Source of the DNA: Corinectria fuckeliana
Taxonomy: Eukaryota; Ascomycota; Sordariomycetes; Hypocreales; Nectriaceae
Assembly: GCA_019137255.1 (NCBI GenBank)
Contig: WPDH01000234.1
Location: forward strand, 340,071-404,070
Length of the DNA: 64,000 nucleotides
Reading direction: 5' to 3'
Part shown: positions 45,317 to 56,187 of the stretch, piece by piece
Layout of the letters: every line of letters starts with the position of its first letter
How positions within the stretch are numbered: position 1 is the first letter of the stretch
Program-made: the position numbers and the translations under genes
Notes under the pieces: model-generated
What the model saw: the letters and a program-made list of their open reading frames with translations, nothing else
What the model was told of the DNA's origin: nothing
Database searches by the model: none

Positions 45317-47480
45317 CTAGTTGGGCGGGTCAAGTACTCCCGTGGCCTCCATTCGCGACCTCACCTCCCGCACCAGCGCTTTCGCCTCCTCCACCTCGAC
45401 TCCATCCTGGCAAAGCTCCGCGGCAAGACGATTGGCCGTCCCATAGTCCGCGGTGCGCATGGCAAACCTGGCGAGCCACATCCGAGCCTTACTAGTGGCC
45501 GCTGTGACGCCCGTCCCTTCGTTGCCCGTGTTCTCTTCGCCGTCTGCGCCGTTGTCAGACCCAGCAGGGGAGGAGTCGTTGTGGATGGCGATGGACTCGG
45601 CCAGGTCGCCATCGGCAGCTGCACCGCCGTCCTCCTGGGCCACGCAGAGCTCCATGTACGACTTGGCTTCCTCCTCTTCACCCAGCTGGTCGTACATAGC
45701 AGCAATCTGTAGAAGAATTTCCGGGTCCATGTGGCCTGTCGCGCTTCGTCCACCGAGAAGGTCTCCGCCACTCCCGAAGCTGCTACCCACGTCGTAGTAC
45801 GCATCCGCCAACAGCGCTCGTTTGAGTGCCTTGATACCATCGCGCTCTCGGCCCATCTTTTGCAGGCATGAGCCAACTGCCATCCACATTTTGCCGTCCC
45901 AGGGTCGCAGGCCTGCGGCCTTCTTGTAGTACCACAGCGAGTAAGTGTGCATTTCGAGCATCTCGTATGTTTGACCGAGACCGTACCATGCTCTGTAATC
46001 GCGGCGATTGACGTCGACCGCTCGTCGATATGATTCGATGGCGGCATGCGTGTTCTTTAGCTCGACATATTCGTGGCCCATTAGTGTCCATGCTGAGAGA
46101 CATGACCTATCCAGCGTCAGGGCGCGCCTGAAGTATTGGACGGCCTTCTCATGCAAGGAAAGAAGAGAATAGTAATTCCCAATGACTACGCAAGACTCGG
46201 GGCGAAACTTGTCCACGCTGGAACAAAGATGCGCTAGGAATGCTAGTTTTGGCCGCATGTTCAAGACGTACAGAATGTTTGAATAGTGGTCCAGCGAATC
46301 GAGTCGGTGAGGATAAAGCGACAGCAATCGACTAAAGTGCTGTTCGGCAGCCATCAGGTCTTTTGCGTGATACGCCAATAGGGCACTGCAGGTGAGAAGG
46401 AAGGAAGAGGTTGGGAAAATGGACAGAAGCTGCTCCAGGGAGCTTGCTAGTCCAGGGCCTTGCTGGTATAGCTCTAATGAGGTATGGAGATGAAACATGT
46501 ACGACACGATGTTTTGCGGACAATGCCTCGATATGGTGTTGAGCTGTATCTTGTTAGTGTTTTCCATCGACGCATGGTTTGTGGACTTACATCCTCAACT
46601 CGGGAAATCAGCGACGTCATTTCTAACCAACACCCCCAATTCATGGTGTACTTGTGTACGCTTCGGATGAAGAACGCCAGAGCCCTCTCGTCATTCTTCT
46701 CCTTGGCAAGAACCATCCCGTATCTGTGTCTACGTTAGTTTTGGTCTCCCAGAAGGCAGGCCGGTATTCCAACTCACAGATACTCAAGCCACCCTTGGCT
46801 GCCTAAAACCTCTTCGTCCTCGGCGCTCCTTTCTTCGAACCAGGTGGACAAGAATTGTCCCACCACGAGAAGTTGTTTGTTCGTCACCGTACCTAGGTCT
46901 TGGGGACCCATAACCATCTCCGAGTCTTCATTCTTCCGCTTCTCGCCCGACATGAACTTGGCATAGAGTGCGAGGAACAGGCTCTTCTGGCTGAGCTTGG
47001 GCAGAGGCACTGCGGCGGCGGACCGAGAAGACTCGGACGCCTTGGCCTTGCCCTTGCTCTTCGTCGTCGACGCAGCTGGGTTCTCGCCGCGAGATGTCAG
47101 GATGCTGGAAAGGAGGGAGTCGGGGAGGAAGACGGCGGCGCATCGGTCGTATTCTCTGCAGTCGAAGAAAGACTTGGCCATGAGATATTTGCTCAGCTCC
47201 TTGGCCTCAAGGGCTGCCTCCTCGGGGTCAATGTTGGTCGCGTATATGGGCGACGTGTATTTGCCATCGTTGGGGTCGAGTGGTTCATCGTCGTCGCCGC
47301 TTTCGGGGAGGGCGTTTAGCAGTTCGGCCGCCCTTCGCGACGTTAGCACGGTGTCAGAATCCATAGGCGGAGGAGGGCATACCATTTTGATGATTGATAC
47401 AGGCACCTCTCGGAGCACTTCACCACCGCGTCCTGAAGTGCAGCCCGTAGCTGCGAGATCTCGTGAGAGCTCAACGGCAT
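45317..47480 (-). CDS. apc8: Anaphase-promoting complex subunit 8 (Cdc23)
   Basis: TPR scaffold subunit of the APC/C ubiquitin ligase that drives metaphase-anaphase transition. Exons 47480-47383, 47332-46778, 46723-46591 and 46543-45317 give 670 aa. The N-terminal APC8 domain starts MPLSSHEISQLRAALQDAVV and continues KCSERCLYQSSKW-AAELLNALP across the 50-nt first intron. A Lys/Ser-rich insertion interrupts it (residues ~120-145). The C-terminal half is a run of TPR motifs such as AWTLMGHEYVELKNTHAAIE, AWYGLGQTYEMLEMHTYSL and MWMAVGSCLQKMGRERDGIK. A Gly/Ser- and acid-rich loop separates the last helices. The 47-nt third intron is among the shortest here. Confidence 0.93.
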
Positions 47481-48409
47481 CGTGGGCCGTTATTTACCAG
47501 ACTGGCGGGGTCGCGCGCGGACGTGGTGAAGAAGCAACCTTTCGGATGGTACGTGGCATGCGAGCTGGTTTGGAGCGTCTCAATTCGGTCAGAAACAGGA
47601 CCTTGGGAGAATGTGCGTCGTGGAGAGTTGAGGTGCGACTTTGTTGTTGAGCTGCGTCACCGTCTGTGTTGGTGGTGATGGCATCAATAATCCGGGCGCG
47701 TCCATAGAGGTCCGTGCAAGAAGACACCCATATACTGTATAGCACACTGTACTACTCTTTCCGCTCCTCGATTGAAGAGTTCATGGTAAGCCTTTTTATA
47801 ACCTGCAATCATCACCAAAAGCCCCCCAGAAAATCGTATCTACTGTTGATGTATGAACCTAGTTGAATGCGCTCTGATACATGTTTACTTGTCATTTTCT
47901 GTCTACTTATGCTTACTCTTTTTCCTGCTCACAGCTTTGTTCGGCTCCTCCCCGAGTTCCTTGCCTGCCTACTGTGCCCTCCCGGATGTCGTACAGTTCG
48001 TACTACGATGGCGTTGATGAAAGAGGCGATTACCAATCCCTTAGTATGCCTTGTAAAACTCCAATATTGCCTTGTCTCTTCGATTGGGCGGGACGAGATT
48101 TCCGTCATTAATCCATCATGATGGGCGTGGGTCGGTGCAGGCACATGATACCCTCACCCTCATCCGGCTGCCTCAATCCAGACACCGACGATGGGTTTAG
48201 TGAAGTTCGGGAACACAAATCATTTCGCAGATGGCTCATGTCCCGAGGAAAGCCCAACCGATGAACAGATCGCCCCCCTTCAAATCGTTGCATCCAATTG
48301 CAAAAAACACCACGTCAATAGCTCCTGAACCGCCTGAACCTCCTGACACGGGCCGGACTCCCGCGCACTCAACTCCCGTTGCATGCTCGAGGTCTTCTGA
48401 GCCAGCGCC
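47481..48409. promoter_or_regulatory. Divergent region, APC8 / small CxxC gene
   Basis: About 930 bp between divergent starts. No specific site or extra gene recognised. Confidence 0.4.
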
Positions 48410-48985
48410 ATGAGCTCTAACAGCCCGGTGAGGCTCTTTCCCTGCGTCCACTGCTGGACACCAGAAGTCAAGTGCACCAACTACGTGTTCCTGAACCGAA
48501 GTTCCTGTGTCGACTGTCAGGTGAGGATCTCCGACCTCGGTCTTACTCCCCGATGCCCCCATCCCCCCCCCCCCCATCTAAATCCGCCAAGGGGAGGGGG
48601 CCACAGACCACGCTCGGCCTAGCCGTTCTAGCTAATCCCACCCGCTTAGAGCGTCAAAAGGCAAGTCGGCGAGAACGAGATAGCAGCGGCCGAGGTGCAC
48701 GAGAACCTTGTGCGATACCTGCTGGAGAGGTACACGGAAAAGGACGGCGTCACATACGAGCAGGTCAACGGGCACATCGCGAAGGCCAAAGCGGTCCACG
48801 TGGACAACTTGCTCACCGTCGCGCTCGACTACATCTGGCGCAACTTTCGGGGGATTTACGACAAGGTCTGCGACGAGGTGGAAAGGGCGCGTGATGAGGG
48901 TCCTCGACGATGGACTCCCTTGAATCTGACGGACCGGCTGGAGCAGTTGCAAAAGGAAGAGCAGCAGAGGAACAAGGGAGAATGA
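48410..48985 (+). CDS. Small CxxC/CxxC protein, unrecognised
   Basis: Exons 48410-48520 and 48650-48985 give 148 aa. The first exon encodes a possible zinc ribbon: CVHCW, then KCTNYVFLNRSSCVDCQ, that is CxxC and CxxC about 20 residues apart, with an additional Cys. The rest is helical and charged (ENLVRYLLERYTEKDGVTYE, then AKAVHVDNLLTVALDYIWRN) and ends Glu/Lys/Gln-rich. The 129-nt intron is longer than the local norm and contains a C13 run (48563-48575). It reads like a conserved fungal protein, but I cannot name it. Confidence 0.65.
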
Positions 48986-50889
48986 GCAGTGTTTGAACGT
49001 ATGTAATGTCTTATAGAGTGCTTGAGCCACTGACGGCAGCCGGAATATTCCCTCAAGGATACCTACAGGTATACCTACCTACCTCCTAGCTAACATTCAC
49101 CTTGGTGCTGTTTCGCGCACGAGGAGGCGTCGAGGCGTTTTAGGTAGCAACTTACACCATGGCACTCCTCTATAATCAGGCCTTGGCTTGCACCGTGAGC
49201 CCTCAGAGGGGGAAAATGACGCTCCTCGTTCGTTCGTTACCTTACCCATTGTTCCACACTGTCCCGCTCCTTGGAACCTGCGGAGTTGATTAGTTCTCGT
49301 ACAAGTGGGTTCCCTTGGGGCCTTGCCAACACCGAGCAGTGATACCACGAGAACCAGGTTACCGGCTTTCCATCTATCGAGCTTGCGCAGCGAATCGCTC
49401 CAAATCTTTCCCGCAGACTGTCAGTCAGCGAGCCTCCTTTTTAGCACGGGGTCGGCCGTTTGTGTAGCTCAGCAATAAATAGCGCCCATTTTAGTTGGGA
49501 TCGAAGCAGATGAGCATGTCGCACAATATGAAACGCCGTGAATGCCCTTGCAGTGTCACGGCAAGCACGTCAATCATGTTTTCACATCCCTTTTTACCAC
49601 GTGCAGCCAGAATCATTTCGAAGGCTTCGAGATTTGATCACCATGGGCGGTTTGTATAAGAAGTCAGGAGGTTATGCAGCAGGAGTCAACTCGTGCATAT
49701 CAGTTCCCTAGGACATATTCCAATAGTACACCTGAACTTATAAATCCACCCGGCAACACGGCTTTGACACTGCGAAGAAATTGATCAACCACGGACCATG
49801 CTTTGGCCATGCAACCACCGGTGGGGCTCGACGGGGTGCAGTAAGTGGGTGTATAGAGCTGCGACCGCATGTGAAGACTGCAAGGTATGCACGCTGTTGA
49901 AGACAACTCTCCGACACGGGTGTAGAGGAGGTACCAAGCCGACTGATTAGACAACGGACGCTAAGGATATTGCAAACTACATAGAAGAAGAAGGACGACG
50001 ACGAAGTGCCAACACACATGCGGCTTTCACGATTACACGACGTAGAATTCCATGTTCAGAGCCTCCGCAGCGCAAGCATCAATGCTGAATGCATCGTAGA
50101 AACTATGAAGCACGGGGGGTCGGAGCGACGCTTGCGGGAGGCGCTAGAAGTGATCAAAAGAAACGATGTAGCCTGGCATGATCGAGTCCGTCCGATTGTA
50201 CTGGAGGGCATCCGCAGATGGAATGCATGGCCGAAGAAATAGGTTTGATTTGACCAGTGTCGTGACGTTCAGCCAGCTACGGAACGTTGAAGAGACGTTG
50301 GGATGGAGGAGAGGTTCTAGGGGAATCTTCAGAGGAATCAGGAATTGGAAGTGCAAGTGGTCGAAATAGACGTGCTCGTTTCTATGTAGGATAGGGGATT
50401 CCATGCGTCTTAGTAGAAGCCATCGCCCCCCCGTAACTGGATTAGCGTCTTGTTGGGATACCGACATCCCATGTCTGCCAATTGGCGTCCGTCCCATGTC
50501 TGTCTGGCCCTCCAACCAACGAGAATTCTACCACGCTTTTACCGACAACTAATGCTTGCTCTTCTATCTAATTATCTATCGGTTCCGACCTCACCGAGCT
50601 GCAGGGAGGGCAACCCCGCCACAAAGCACCAAAAGGGGAAAGAGGGGCAGCACAAGTTCGCTATTTAGCAGCAAGGTTAGCACCCGGCGGACAACGGCGT
50701 TGCGCCAGGTAATTATCGTGCAGCACCTCCTTCCCGAGCCTGTTGGTTGATTAAATCCCGATCTGTCTCCTCTCCTTTCTTCCAATTTCTCTCTCTCTCT
50801 CTCACTCTCATTCTTCTCTTGCTCTCTTCCCACACGCATCCTTCTCTCCTCTGTACACTCTGCAGTCTATCCGCCCACGACCCGCAGCC
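48986..50889. other. Intergenic region and FPP synthase leader
   Basis: About 1.9 kb. A 78-codon plus-strand frame at 50006-50242 was considered and left out for lack of support. From about 50756 to 50870 the sequence is C/T-rich, with a CT dinucleotide tract at about 50788-50803. This is typical of promoter/5'UTR pyrimidine tracts of highly expressed fungal genes. Confidence 0.5.
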
Positions 50890-52003
50890 ATGGCGCAAAA
50901 GACCACTCTCAAGGAGTTTGAGTCCGTCTACCCGAAGCTTGAGGAGGCTCTGCTCGATCATGCCCGCTCCTACAAGCTGCCCCACGAGCAGCTCGACTGG
51001 TACAAGAAGGTGAGTTCCCGAAGGCCTCGCCGTCGCCGTTGCAATGGCTCAACTTAACTCTCCACCTGCGTCGTTGTAGAACCTCGAGATCAACCCGCTG
51101 GGCGGAAAATGCAACCGCGGCATGTCCGTCCCCGACTCCGTCTCCCTCCTCCTCGAGAAGCCTCTCTCCGAAGACGAGTACTTCCACGCCGCCACCCTTG
51201 GCTGGATGACCGAGCTGCTGCAGGCCTTTTTCCTTGTCTCCGACGACATCATGGACAGCAGCATCACCCGCCGCGGCCAGCCCTGCTGGTACCGCCAGGA
51301 CGGCGTCGGCATGATCGCCATCAACGATGCCTTCATGCTCGAGGCCGCCATCTACACCCTCCTCAAGAAGTACTTCCGCAGCCACCCCGCCTACGTCGAC
51401 CTCATTGAGCTCTTCCACGAGACCACCTACCAGACCGAGATGGGCCAGCTGTGCGATCTCATCACCGCCCCCGAGGACCGCGTCGACCTCGACAACTTCT
51501 CCCTCGAGAAGTACAGCTTCATCGTCATCTACAAGACTGCCTACTACTCCTTCTACCTCCCCGTCGCCCTGGCTCTCCTCCAGCTGAACCTCGCCACTCC
51601 TAAGAACCTCAAGCAGGCCGAGGATATTCTCATCCCCCTCGGCGAGTACTTCCAGATCCAGGACGACTACCTCGACAACTTTGGAGACCCCGAGTTCATT
51701 GGCAAGATTGGCACCGACATCAAAGACAACAAGTGCTCTTGGCTCGTCAACCAGGCCCTCGCCATCGTCACTCCTGAGCAGCGAAAGATCCTCGAGGAGA
51801 ACTACGGTCGCAAGGATGACGCCAAGGAGAAGGTTGTCAAGCAGCTCTTCGACGAGCTTAAGCTCGAGCAGCGCTACCTCGCCTACGAGGAGAAGTTCGT
51901 CACCGAAATCCGTGCCAAGATCGCCAATGTCGACGAGAGCGAGGGCCTCAAGAAGTCCGTCTTCGAGGCTTTCCTGGCCAAGATTTACAAGCGCACCAAG
52001 TGA
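50890..52003 (+). CDS. erg20: Farnesyl diphosphate synthase
   Basis: Condenses dimethylallyl diphosphate and isopentenyl diphosphate to geranyl and then farnesyl diphosphate, the branch point to ergosterol, dolichol, ubiquinone, prenylation and sesquiterpenes. Exons 50890-51009 and 51080-52003 give 347 aa, the normal fungal length. First aspartate-rich motif DDIMD at 95-99, second DDYLD at 235-239. LGGKCNRG near the N-terminus binds IPP, and the C-terminus is basic (KIYKRTK). The residues before the first motif are bulky (QAFFLVSDDIMD), consistent with a C15 chain-length limit. Codon use is strongly C-biased, suggesting high expression. Convergent with the RA-PH gene. Confidence 0.97.
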
Positions 52004-52704
52004 ATGACAAGAGAATCCCAACAGAATCAACAAAAACGGCAACCCTCAAATCTCGGTGAATGATTGGGAGGACATGTTAGCAACCATCTGGGGTATCGTC
52101 AAGCCGACATGAATGTTATGAGAAGTAGACCACAGAAGATAGACCGCGAGATGTACTGTGATAAAGGATCGGGCTCGACTCCATTTCCAACATAATTAGT
52201 ACTATGGTCAAAGCAAGATGTTATTTTCTCCTTTTCATATTCAATGCGTTGACAGCCAGAGCCTGCTCAATTCGCTATGTGTGACACACATAATAGACCC
52301 CTGTTTTTCCTCTATCTGACCCGAGTAAAAGAGAAGTGGCAGCACATGACAAAGGAAAGGACCAAAGAAAATCCAACTAGCCAAGAATCCTGATCGTAGT
52401 CAGAAGGCATGGCCTCTCTGGCGTTTCTACCAACTCTCTAGCGTTGCCTTCCTAGCATCGCCTCTTGTCCAGACGGTATCGAAGCACATGCGAGGCACTT
52501 TGAGGGTTTAGAACCGTGTCATCTCTCGCGGCAAGCCCCTAAACTCCCAGACCGCCAACAAAGAAGATAAAGATACATAACGGTAGTAATAAAAGGGATG
52601 AAGCGAAGTTGAGAAAACATCCAAGAATCTTGAGCATGAACTGCGTGGCCTCGTGATAGAACGCTCTCTTTAGTCTCGTTTTGAGGCGAGCGAGCCCCCT
52701 CTGG
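52004..52704. other. Convergent intergenic region
   Basis: About 700 bp between the FPP synthase and RA-PH protein 3' ends. No supported feature. Confidence 0.45.
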
Positions 52705-55700
52705 TTAGTATCGCGGCATGCTAGACACGCCAGAGGTGCCGGCGCGGTTGATGAGCGGTTCCCGCGGACGGGGGTCGCGGCCACGTGGGAGCTCCATGGG
52801 CTGCGTCTTCTCGCGACGCATAGAACGATTGGGCAGCGGCGGGACCGGCGGAGCAGAGGCGCGGACGGACGGCTGCAACTGCGCGCCGCCGTTTGAGCGG
52901 CTCCGAGGCCGGCTGTTCTGAGAGTTGCCCATGGAAGAGAGGGTGGCGGACCCGGACAGGTGAGGCTTGCCGACGGTGCTGCTGCGGGTGCTGCTGCGGA
53001 TGAGCCCGGGGCCGATGGGGTTGGAGTTAGCCGGTCCGCCGGTGGCGAAGTTGATGAGCGGACCGTTGGGGCCTGAGGGCTTGTGGCTATACCCATGGCC
53101 GTGGCCCTTGCTCTCGCGCCAGCGGGGAGGATCGGGGAAGCTGTTGGTGAGGTTGACGAGGGGCTGAGGCTGAGACCTCGACCTGGTATTTGCCGAAGTG
53201 TTGGCAGGGCGGGTGGTCTTGGTGGTCTTGGTGGTCTTGGTGGTGTTGTTGCTGTTGTCCATGTTGGTAGGCAAAGGTGTCCGTTGCGTCGAGGTAAGCG
53301 ACTTGCTGCGGGAGCGAGCCGTATGTTCCGTAGCCGAAGGCAGCCAAGGCCTGGGCTCAGGTTTCTTCTCTCTGGGGGGAGAGACTGATGAATTGATTGT
53401 GTTGAGTAACGAGGGACCCTCTGTAAACGGTCCGTCCGAGTAAGCCCGGGAGCTTGTGGAAGCCCTCTCAGTTCGCTCACTCTGCTCAGCCAACTGACGC
53501 TTCTCCTCATAGCCCTTGCCGAGTAAACCACCTGGGGAGAAATTGCCCTCATTCTGGGGAGTCCGCGGCGTCGAGGGTCCCTGCGATGCCTGTTTAGTCA
53601 GGACCTTGGGCTTCTGGACGGCCGACTTGGGCTTGTTCGCGGGAACGGCCTCAAAGTCCTTGCCGAACTCCTCGATGGGCTTGTCAAAGCGGTTCAGGTC
53701 AATGAGAGGCTGGAAGGCGCCAATGGTGTACGGGCTCTCGTCGACCGAAACCTTGAGACGGTGGGAGCCATTGGTGACGGTGCTTATCGACTTGGGAACA
53801 CTTCCCTTTTTGGTGGTGGGACACGATCTGTGGGATATTCGGGGCGGCTTGTCCGGCACCACCCGCTCATAAGGCTTTTGCTTCTCTTCCTTCTTCTCGA
53901 AGTCAACCTGCTTGGTGACTAGGTACCAGCTGCGCCATCCCTGCACAAGGTCGCGAAAACGGTGGGCAAGCTGCTCATCCTCAGCACAGAAGAAGTGAAC
54001 AAAGTTTTCACCGTTGGGGAAGACGACTGTCTTCTGCTGGCTCTTGACGGCGTAGCAGTATTTACGGGGCGCCTTGAGGTGACGCTTTACCTCGCTCTCT
54101 CGGGGCGTGTAAATGTCAAAGTCGGACAAGTGGCACAGGACAGTGCTGTCCTTGTCCGAGGCCTTGGCTTCAGGCTTCTTGGAAGCGAACATCTGGCCAG
54201 TCTCGAGGAGAGTGACCCAGCGCTTATTCCACTTGCCGGGGCGAGAGGAGTGGTAGAGTTGGAGGGTGAAGCCAGGGGGAGGGTTAGGAGTGCGGGCCAC
54301 CGAGTTGATGTCGAGGCTCGCATTGTCGTCGGTGCCGTCAGAGATGACCACGAGGAGCGAGTTTTGCTGGTCGCGGTCCCACGAGTTCATGACATCGCGA
54401 ATGCGCTCGTAGCGACGGAGCCGACGCTCAAGACCCAGATCCACATAGCATTCAATGATGACGCTAGTCCTGGGATCGATGTCATGGGCGGTGAGGTTCG
54501 CGGTCGAGTACAAGACATCGACGGGCGAGGTATCTGTGGTGACGGGAAGGTTGATGGTTGAGGACAGGCATCGGACTGTCACACGCTGGACGCGGTCATT
54601 AGAAGCGGAAAATGGTGACAAGATGTCTCTGAGGCTTACTCGTTCGCCTCCGTTGCTAGCAGAGGTGGGGGCATCGAAGTTGGGGACGATGCCCCTTCCG
54701 CCCTGCTGTATGAAGCTCATTTCCTCCGGGGTCAGAGACTCCTCGAGGCTGCTGGCACGGCTGGCGTTGTACTCGAGGGAGAAAAAGGTCGGCGCCTTGG
54801 GGCTTGGCGATCCGGGCTGGCTCGTCGCGGCATTCGATCGCCGGCCGCGCGACAGAAACGGGAGCTTATCGAGGATGAGATACCTGGTAAGCCTGGGCGG
54901 GGACGAGGCAATTTGGGCGCGCACGCGAGCGGCGTCCCGTTTCTTCTGCTCGGCGATGATGCGATCGGTCTCGGCCTCGAGGCGGGCGACTTCGGCGGCC
55001 CAGCGCTCAGCTTCCTGCTCCTCCTCGGTCCGGTTTTCGACGTTGTCGCGCTCGAGCCGAGCAGCAGCGGCGCGGTCTGCGGAGTGCGAGTTGAGGCGGA
55101 AGGAGAGGAGGTTGAAGGCTTTGTGGCGGGCGACGTCTTCGGCGGGAGCGTCGGCGTCGACGGGGGCGGGCACGGGGACGACGACGGGGGCGGGAATCGG
55201 CGGCGTGGGAGGAGGCCTGAAGGTCAACCGTGGCTTCGACTTGGTCCTGGACTTGTCCCTGGTTCTCGACTTGGACTTGGGGTTGCTCTTGAACAGGCCT
55301 TCACGGCTGCGGCTGCGAGTGCGGCTGGAATTGCGACTGGAGTCAAGAACGGACTCTTTGTTAACGGCCGAAGCCAATGGGATGTTGATGTTGGTGGGTT
55401 TGGGAGTCAGGGCAAGCGGGCTTGAGATGGGGGCAACGGGCGACGGCGCCGGGTAGCGCGCCACGCTAGCGGGCGAAAGCGACGCAGGGCGACCCGGCAG
55501 GGGTCCGTTTGCCACTGCGCCCACTGCGCCCACTGCAGCTCGGGGTGCCAACCCGCCCACGCTCAGCACGCTGGCTCTCTGGAGGTCCCCCGTAAGGCTG
55601 CCCGACGCCGTGAGGTCCCCTGAGGCCCCTGCAGAGGACCGGACGCTAGGGTTTGGGGATGGACCCCTGGCCCTGGGGCTGGACCGGCCCCTGCATGGCG

Positions 55701-56187
55701 GCGGCGGCGGTGTCCAGTTGGGCGGCGCAGAAGGTGCCGCCGCATGGGCAGGTGCTTCAGGTTGCGCTGGAACCTCGAGCTGGGTAGGGACCTCCAACTC
55801 CGTAGGGACCGCCAGCTCCGTGGAGGCCTTCACCTCGGCAAGGATCTCCTGCGCGGCAGAAGAAGGGCTCTGGGCCTCCGCGGGGACCTCTGGAAGCTCC
55901 TGCGTGAGGGACAGGACGACACTCTTCGAACGCCGGCGCGTCTGCCGGGTCGCGATGGTGGACTCGGGCGAGTCCAGGTGCGGGTAGCACTCGCCCGGCG
56001 CCAAGTGTCCGTTGTCGCTGTACACGTCGAATGCGCGACTCCGCGACGCCGACGACACGCTTTTGCCTCGAAGGCTGTGGTAGCGAGAAACGGGCGGCGG
56101 CCTTGGCGGCGTAAGCATCGGTTGGTGGTGTTCCCTCCGTGGTAGCGATAGAGGGGCCACCTCGGGCCCTTCCGCCATCGACGCCAT
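52705..56187 (-). CDS. RA-PH domain scaffold protein
   Basis: Single exon, 1,160 aa. Residues 1 to ~500 are disordered, rich in Pro/Ser/Arg, with a charged coiled-coil stretch (RLERDNVENRTEEEQEAERW and following, about 380-430). A Ras-association-like fold starts around residue 530 (VQRVTVRCLSSTINLPVTTD). A PH domain spans about 639-752 (GFTLQLYHSSRPGKWNKRWV … FCAEDEQLAHRFRDLVQGWR). The RA-then-PH tandem recalls the MRL/Grb7 arrangement of proteins linking small GTPases to the cortex and actin; in fungi such proteins are mostly uncharacterised. The C-terminal ~400 residues are again disordered, with poly-Thr/Lys (TTKTTKTTKTT) and Arg/Ser blocks. Start at MASMAEG; a second Met is three codons on. 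Confidence 0.85.
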   Translation of the reverse strand: MASMAEGPEVAPLSLPRREHHQPMLTPPRPPPVSRYHSLRGKSVSSASRSRAFDVYSDNGHLAPGECYPHLDSPESTIATRQTRRRSKSVVLSLTQELPEVPAEAQSPSSAAQEILAEVKASTELAVPTELEVPTQLEVPAQPEAPAHAAAPSAPPNWTPPPPPCRGRSSPRARGPSPNPSVRSSAGASGDLTASGSLTGDLQRASVLSVGGLAPRAAVGAVGAVANGPLPGRPASLSPASVARYPAPSPVAPISSPLALTPKPTNINIPLASAVNKESVLDSSRNSSRTRSRSREGLFKSNPKSKSRTRDKSRTKSKPRLTFRPPPTPPIPAPVVVPVPAPVDADAPAEDVARHKAFNLLSFRLNSHSADRAAAARLERDNVENRTEEEQEAERWAAEVARLEAETDRIIAEQKKRDAARVRAQIASSPPRLTRYLILDKLPFLSRGRRSNAATSQPGSPSPKAPTFFSLEYNASRASSLEESLTPEEMSFIQQGGRGIVPNFDAPTSASNGGERVSLRDILSPFSASNDRVQRVTVRCLSSTINLPVTTDTSPVDVLYSTANLTAHDIDPRTSVIIECYVDLGLERRLRRYERIRDVMNSWDRDQQNSLLVVISDGTDDNASLDINSVARTPNPPPGFTLQLYHSSRPGKWNKRWVTLLETGQMFASKKPEAKASDKDSTVLCHLSDFDIYTPRESEVKRHLKAPRKYCYAVKSQQKTVVFPNGENFVHFFCAEDEQLAHRFRDLVQGWRSWYLVTKQVDFEKKEEKQKPYERVVPDKPPRISHRSCPTTKKGSVPKSISTVTNGSHRLKVSVDESPYTIGAFQPLIDLNRFDKPIEEFGKDFEAVPANKPKSAVQKPKVLTKQASQGPSTPRTPQNEGNFSPGGLLGKGYEEKRQLAEQSERTERASTSSRAYSDGPFTEGPSLLNTINSSVSPPREKKPEPRPWLPSATEHTARSRSKSLTSTQRTPLPTNMDNSNNTTKTTKTTKTTRPANTSANTRSRSQPQPLVNLTNSFPDPPRWRESKGHGHGYSHKPSGPNGPLINFATGGPANSNPIGPGLIRSSTRSSTVGKPHLSGSATLSSMGNSQNSRPRSRSNGGAQLQPSVRASAPPVPPLPNRSMRREKTQPMELPRGRDPRPREPLINRAGTSGVSSMPRY

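Noticed and set aside
50909..52042. 377-codon minus-strand frame opposite FPP synthase
   Set aside because: Crosses the FPP synthase intron and consists of Leu/Glu/Val-rich antisense sequence.
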